Of a stretch of DNA of 8,072 nt, positions 5,045-8,072 are shown piece after piece. How positions within the stretch are numbered: position 1 is the stretch's first letter; the number at the start of each line of letters is the position of its first letter. The stretch is from assembly GCA_026397895.1 (NCBI GenBank), contig JAPLTZ010000177.1:1-8072 (forward strand). The letters run 5' to 3'. The DNA is from Verrucomicrobiota bacterium. Lineage in GTDB: Bacteria > Verrucomicrobiota > Verrucomicrobiia > Limisphaerales > JAFMIX01. Position numbers and translations under genes: made by a program. The notes beneath the pieces were generated by a model. The model saw nothing but the letters and a program-made list of their open reading frames with translations, was not told the DNA's origin and ran no database searches.

Positions 5045-5944
5045 ATGAGCGTTTTAATCGTCGGCACGACCGCACTCGATTCCATCAAGACCCCCACGCG
5101 CGAAAACCCGCGTCTGCTTGGCGGCTCGGCCAGCCATGCGGCGGTGGCGGCGAGCTTTTTCTCGCCGGTGAAACTCGTCGGCGGCGTCGGCGAAGATTTC
5201 CCCAAGAAATACATCGCGCTCTACCGCAAGCACGGCATTGACCTCGCGGGCTTGCAGATTCTGCCGGGCAAAACCTTCCACTGGTCGGGCGAATATGAGC
5301 TGAACATGAACAACCGCCGCACGCTCGCCACGGAGCTGGGCGTCATCGAGACGTTCCAGCCCAAGCTACCGTCGGCGTATCAGAAGTCCGCGTTCGTGCT
5401 GCTCGGCAACATCGCCCCTGCCCTGCAACTTTCCGTGCTCGACCAGATGAAGAAGCCCAAGTTCGTCGTCGCCGACTCGATGGATCTGTGGATCAACATC
5501 GCACTCGCCGACCTGCTCAAGCTGCTCAAGCGCGTGGACGGCTTCGTGCTGAACGACAGCGAGGCGGAGTTGCTCACGAAGGAGGACAACCTTTTCCGCG
5601 CGCTGAAGAAGATTCACGCGCTCGGCCCGAAATATGTCATCATCAAGAAAGGTTCGCACGGCTCGGTGCTGTCCGGGCCGAAGGGCGTGTTCATCTGCCC
5701 CGCGTATCCGCTCCGCACCGTGGAAGACCCGACGGGCGCGGGCGATTCGTTCGTCGGCGGCATGATGGGCTATCTCGCCACGGCCAAGGGTTCGGTGGAC
5801 GCGAACATCCACCGCGCGATGGTCTACGGCAGCGTGACGGCGAGTTTCTGCTGCGAAGGTTTCGGGCTGAACCGCACCACGAAGGTCAAGCGCGCGGACA
5901 TCAACCGCCGCGTGCAGGAACTGGAAAAGCTGACGAAGTTCTGA
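5045..5944 (+). CDS. PfkB/ribokinase-family carbohydrate or nucleoside kinase
   Basis: A 299-residue cytoplasmic kinase of the ribokinase superfamily, transferring phosphate from ATP to a sugar- or nucleoside-like alcohol. The first family signature region is GGSASHAAVAAS (26-37) followed by VGGVGEDF (45-52). NDSEAE (170-175) lies before the nucleotide site, KKGSHGS (201-207) forms the next loop, and DPTGAGDSFVGG (228-239) is the second PfkB signature, with Asp234 as catalytic base and the anion-hole GAGD. Length is typical. The YELNMNNRRTLATELGV segment (84-100) resembles the lid region of a subgroup common in Bacteroidota and Verrucomicrobiota whose substrate I cannot name. The ATG at 5045 is chosen because the first beta strand (SVLIVG) follows at once; the open frame before it is repeat-encoded. 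The gene has its own promoter candidate and converges with the beta-helix gene with one base between stop codons. It lacks features tying it to HMP kinase ThiD, so a link with thiE is not supported. Confidence 0.92.
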   Translation: MSVLIVGTTALDSIKTPTRENPRLLGGSASHAAVAASFFSPVKLVGGVGEDFPKKYIALYRKHGIDLAGLQILPGKTFHWSGEYELNMNNRRTLATELGVIETFQPKLPSAYQKSAFVLLGNIAPALQLSVLDQMKKPKFVVADSMDLWINIALADLLKLLKRVDGFVLNDSEAELLTKEDNLFRALKKIHALGPKYVIIKKGSHGSVLSGPKGVFICPAYPLRTVEDPTGAGDSFVGGMMGYLATAKGSVDANIHRAMVYGSVTASFCCEGFGLNRTTKVKRADINRRVQELEKLTKF

Positions 5945-5945
5945 A

Positions 5946-6989
5946 TCAGCGCTCGACGACGCGCTCGGTCTTGACGAGGCCGGCGGCGGCTTGCACCAGT
6001 CCGCCGCGGGTGTTGTTGGAGAATTCGGCGTCGCGGAGAGAGTTGTTCACGCAGGAAGCGTCGTTCGCCCGGAACGCCGCGCCGCCGCAATCGCTCACCA
6101 CCATCTCGGCAAAGGTGTTGTTCGCGCATTCCGTTCCCGGCGTCAGCGTCCAGCCGTTCGCCGTCTCGCCGCCCGCCTGCGCCATGAACACGCCGTCGTT
6201 CCGGTTCTGGCGGATGATCAAATCCTGAAAGACATTCCCGGACGAGTAGCGCATGAAGATGCCGAGGTCGTTTCCGGCGAGGACGGATTCGCTGATGATG
6301 TTGTGGTTGAAGGCGAGGTCGAGCGAGATGCCGGCGGCCTGGTTGTCGTGCAGGTTCATCTTGGTGAAGACGCTTTCCTCGGTGCGGTAGCAGGCGAGGC
6401 CGTCGAACTCGTTGTCAAACGCCTCGAAATCGCTGACGGTGAGATGGCGGACGCCGTTCGCCGTGACCAAGCCGCCGGAACGGCAATGCGCGGCAACGAC
6501 GCGTTCCACGGTGGAATCTGCCACGGCCTGAATCATGACGCCGTTGTTCTGGATGTATGAATTGTTGACAGGGCTGGGCCAAGTTTCGACAGATTGACGG
6601 GCGCGGTTGCCGTCAATGGTCAGGTCGGCGAGCCGCAGACCGGTGACGATGTTGGTGGGATTTGCCTCGGCTGAACCAAGAAGCACGACGGGGCAGTTCG
6701 CACCGTCGACGAGCCACAGGACTGTCGCAAGCCCGCTGCCGCGCAGGGTTTGCCGGTCGCGATTCAGGACGATGGGCTGGCGGATTTCGTAGCGGCCGGC
6801 GGCGAGGACGACTTCCCCGCCTTCCGCCGGCAACTGGTCGAGCGCCTTCTGGATTTCCGCGCCGGTGACGCCGGCGGACAGGTTCACAACGGTGGAGAAA
6901 GCAGAGAGTGGATAGGAGACGAGAATGCAGATGGCTAACCCGACGAACCACCGGGCGGCTGGGAGGCAGATTGTTTGCTGCTCCTTCAT
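5946..6989 (-). CDS. Secreted right-handed parallel beta-helix (pectate-lyase-like) protein
   Basis: A 347-residue protein. Residues 1-32 form a signal peptide: short polar start with Lys2 and Arg13, a hydrophobic core WFVGLAICILVSY, and a likely cut near SAFS. It is followed by the N-cap typical of pectate-lyase-3-like and PbH1 proteins: GAEIQKALDQLPAEGGEVVL (43-62) and PIVLNRDRQTLRGSG (72-86), where a strand pattern ending in TLRGSG opens the helix. The rest shows irregular 20-25-residue turns rich in N, G and D with hydrophobic strands (for example NDLGIFMRYSSGNVF at 240-254 and NRNDGVFMAQ at 262-271). Such proteins bind, cleave or epimerise polysaccharides, but no catalytic set can be recognised, so the substrate is open. 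The ATG at 6989 is preferred over GTG at 7007 because it begins a standard signal peptide. No clear Shine-Dalgarno site or promoter is visible. It shares its strand with cysE but a terminator lies between them. Confidence 0.85.
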   Translation of the reverse strand: MKEQQTICLPAARWFVGLAICILVSYPLSAFSTVVNLSAGVTGAEIQKALDQLPAEGGEVVLAAGRYEIRQPIVLNRDRQTLRGSGLATVLWLVDGANCPVVLLGSAEANPTNIVTGLRLADLTIDGNRARQSVETWPSPVNNSYIQNNGVMIQAVADSTVERVVAAHCRSGGLVTANGVRHLTVSDFEAFDNEFDGLACYRTEESVFTKMNLHDNQAAGISLDLAFNHNIISESVLAGNDLGIFMRYSSGNVFQDLIIRQNRNDGVFMAQAGGETANGWTLTPGTECANNTFAEMVVSDCGGAAFRANDASCVNNSLRDAEFSNNTRGGLVQAAAGLVKTERVVER

Positions 6990-6991
6990 GC

Positions 6992-7014
6992 TGATGCAAG
7001 ATTGCACAGCATCA
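6992..7014. repeat. Inverted repeat just upstream of the beta-helix gene start
   Basis: TGATGC (6992-6997) and GCATCA (7009-7014) are perfect inverted arms around 11 bases. The interior contains a second small dyad, GCAA (6996-6999) and TTGC (7002-7005). It lies two bases before the ATG (on the minus strand), covering the alternative GTG at 7007. It could be an operator or a small leader hairpin controlling access to the start codon; chance is also possible. Confidence 0.3.
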
Positions 7015-7026
7015 GGCGGGCCACTA

Positions 7027-7060
7027 GAAATATTTTCCGGTTTTGGAAATTATTTTCGGG
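7027..7060. repeat. AT-rich direct repeat in the promoter region of the beta-helix gene
   Basis: GAAATATTTTCCGG (7027-7040) and GAAATTATTTTCGGG (7046-7060) are near copies about 19-20 bases apart, close to two DNA turns. They lie 38-71 bases upstream of the beta-helix start codon, where promoter elements are expected, and are the AT-richest spot in the window. They may be a tandem regulator site or an AT-rich promoter element; no confident -35/-10 pair was found. Confidence 0.35.
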
Positions 7061-7063
7061 CGC

Positions 7064-7086
7064 AACAAAACCCGAAACCTTCCGGG
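7064..7086 (-). terminator. Intrinsic terminator after cysE
   Basis: Read on the minus strand, CCCGGAAGGTTTCGGG (7086-7071) folds into a stem of about six pairs including one G-T pair, with a 4-base loop. It is followed at once by TTTTGTT (7070-7064). It begins seven bases after the cysE stop codon, a normal terminator position, and would separate cysE from the downstream beta-helix gene. Confidence 0.55.
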
Positions 7087-7092
7087 ATTCCG

Positions 7093-8013
7093 TCAAATGC
7101 GGACGCCGGGCGCGGGCTTGTCCTTGTCGGCCTTGTTCAGCACGCGCATGTCGAGGCCGTCGTAGATGACGAGCGAGTTGGGCGCGACGCTGTCCATGAT
7201 GAAGACGTTGCCGCCGATGGTGGTGCCCGCGCCGATGACGGTGTCGCCGCCAAGAATGGTCGCGCCGGGATAGATGGTGACGTGGTCTTCGATGGTGGGA
7301 TGGCGCTTTTTGCCGCGCAGTTGCTCGACGTGGGACGTGGATTTCGCGCCGAGCGTGACGCCGTGATACATCTTCACATGGTTGCCGATGGTGGCGGTCT
7401 CGCCGACGACGGTGCCAGTGCAGTGGTCCACGAAGAAGTGCGTGCCGATTTTCGCGCCGGGGTGCAGATCCATGCCGGTGCGGGCGTGCGCCCATTCGGT
7501 CATGATGCGGGGGATGAGCGGGATGTGCTTCTGATAAAGTTCGTGGGCGAGGCGCTGCACGGCGATGGTCTCGATGAACGGATAGGCGACGATGACTTCC
7601 TCCTTGCTCAACGCGGCGGGGTCGCCGGCGTAGGCGGCCTCGACATCGGTCTGCAGGATTTCGCGGACTTGGGGCAGGCGGTTGAGGAATTCGCGGGTGA
7701 TGGTGTGCGCGGCCGTGGTGATGTCTTTCTTCGCGAGGTCGGCGGGCGGGTTGTATTCGAGGCTTTTGCGGATTTCGTCTTCGAGCGCGCCGAGGACGGA
7801 ATCGAGCAGGACGGCGGTTTCGGCCTTGAGTTCGGAAGAGTGAATCAACTTTTCGTCGAAGAATCCGGGGAATAGCAGCCGCAGCAGGTCCACGGTGATA
7901 AGCGAAATGGTGCGCTTGGACGGCAGGTTTTTGCCGTCGAGATGGTTGATGCCGCCGTAACGGGCGTAGGAGGCGATCAGGTCGTTCGTCAACTGGGTGA
8001 CGGTTGCTTTCAC
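7093..8013 (-). CDS. cysE: Serine O-acetyltransferase (first step of cysteine synthesis)
   Basis: A 306-residue enzyme making O-acetylserine from serine and acetyl-CoA, the substrate of cysteine synthase CysK. Residues 1-120 are the helical N-terminal domain. TDVEAAYAGDPAA (122-134) carries the conserved serine-site aspartates (Asp123, Asp131). From about 184 the left-handed beta-helix of hexapeptide repeats begins: HPGAKIG, VDHCTGTVVGE with the catalytic Asp196-His197 pair, KRHPTIED with His238, and GATILGGDTVIGAGTTIGGNVFI. It is longer than E. coli CysE (273 residues), as in the EpsC-type enzymes of other phyla. The last residue is Ile306, matching the C-terminal isoleucine that docks into CysK in the cysteine synthase complex. 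The start is GTG at 8013, preceded by a promoter-like pair whose -10 box ends six bases before it and by no Shine-Dalgarno site. It ends with its own terminator. Confidence 0.95.
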   Translation of the reverse strand: MKATVTQLTNDLIASYARYGGINHLDGKNLPSKRTISLITVDLLRLLFPGFFDEKLIHSSELKAETAVLLDSVLGALEDEIRKSLEYNPPADLAKKDITTAAHTITREFLNRLPQVREILQTDVEAAYAGDPAALSKEEVIVAYPFIETIAVQRLAHELYQKHIPLIPRIMTEWAHARTGMDLHPGAKIGTHFFVDHCTGTVVGETATIGNHVKMYHGVTLGAKSTSHVEQLRGKKRHPTIEDHVTIYPGATILGGDTVIGAGTTIGGNVFIMDSVAPNSLVIYDGLDMRVLNKADKDKPAPGVRI

Positions 8014-8019
8014 GGGGAA

Positions 8020-8048
8020 AGTATTCCGCAGGCGGCGGGCAAAGGCAA
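8020..8048 (-). promoter_or_regulatory. Candidate cysE promoter giving a leaderless transcript
   Basis: On the minus strand TTGCCT (8048-8043) and AATACT (8025-8020) are separated by exactly 17 bases, each matching consensus at 4 of 6 positions. Only six bases (TTCCCC) lie between the -10 box and the GTG start at 8013, so the expected transcription start coincides with the start codon. Confidence 0.5.
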
Positions 8049-8072
8049 GCCGGACGGCGGACCGGGAAACAA

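Noticed and set aside
4309..5944. Thiamine operon of thiE plus an HMP or hydroxyethylthiazole kinase
   Set aside because: The kinase has classic PfkB sugar-kinase signatures and its own promoter candidate, and no ThiD- or ThiM-specific pattern, so a shared pathway is not supported.
6925..7875. 316-codon plus-strand open frame across cysE
   Set aside because: Antisense of serine acetyltransferase; translation is a D/G/V/A-rich shadow without a domain.

Overview
The window is about 8 kb of GC-rich chromosomal DNA. It is densely packed, with no gene-free stretch longer than about 130 bases. The best guess for the source is a member of the Verrucomicrobiota, or a neighbouring PVC-type lineage. 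This rests on gene content, the near absence of Shine-Dalgarno sites, GTG starts, and short period-7 repeat arrays; no phylogenetic marker is present, so it is an inference.

Left part (1-1460, + strand): the C-terminal end of a TolC-family outer-membrane channel enters from the left edge. It is followed by a complete malate dehydrogenase gene (mdh), which ends in a perfect 9-bp hairpin that looks like a terminator.

Centre (1519-4291, + strand): a tight three-gene operon encodes a type III polyketide synthase, a class I SAM methyltransferase and an FAD-dependent oxidoreductase of the geranylgeranyl-reductase-like group. Both junctions are 4-base ATGA overlaps. The set has the same logic as known bacterial phenolic-lipid or alkylquinone operons: make an aromatic or pyrone ring, methylate it, oxidise or reduce it. 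It is the most likely specialised-metabolism system here, but its product cannot be read from sequence.

Right of centre (4309-5944, + strand): thiE (thiamine phosphate synthase) is followed by a PfkB-family kinase. thiE carries an in-frame period-7 repeat inside its coding region. A second, different period-7 array forms the leader directly before the kinase start codon.

Right end (5946-8013, - strand): a secreted parallel beta-helix protein converges on the kinase with one base between stop codons. Upstream of it lies a serine acetyltransferase gene (cysE) with a small terminator just after its stop. Candidate sigma-70-type promoters for thiE and cysE place the -10 box six bases before the start codon, and a weaker candidate does much the same for the polyketide synthase, suggesting leaderless transcripts.
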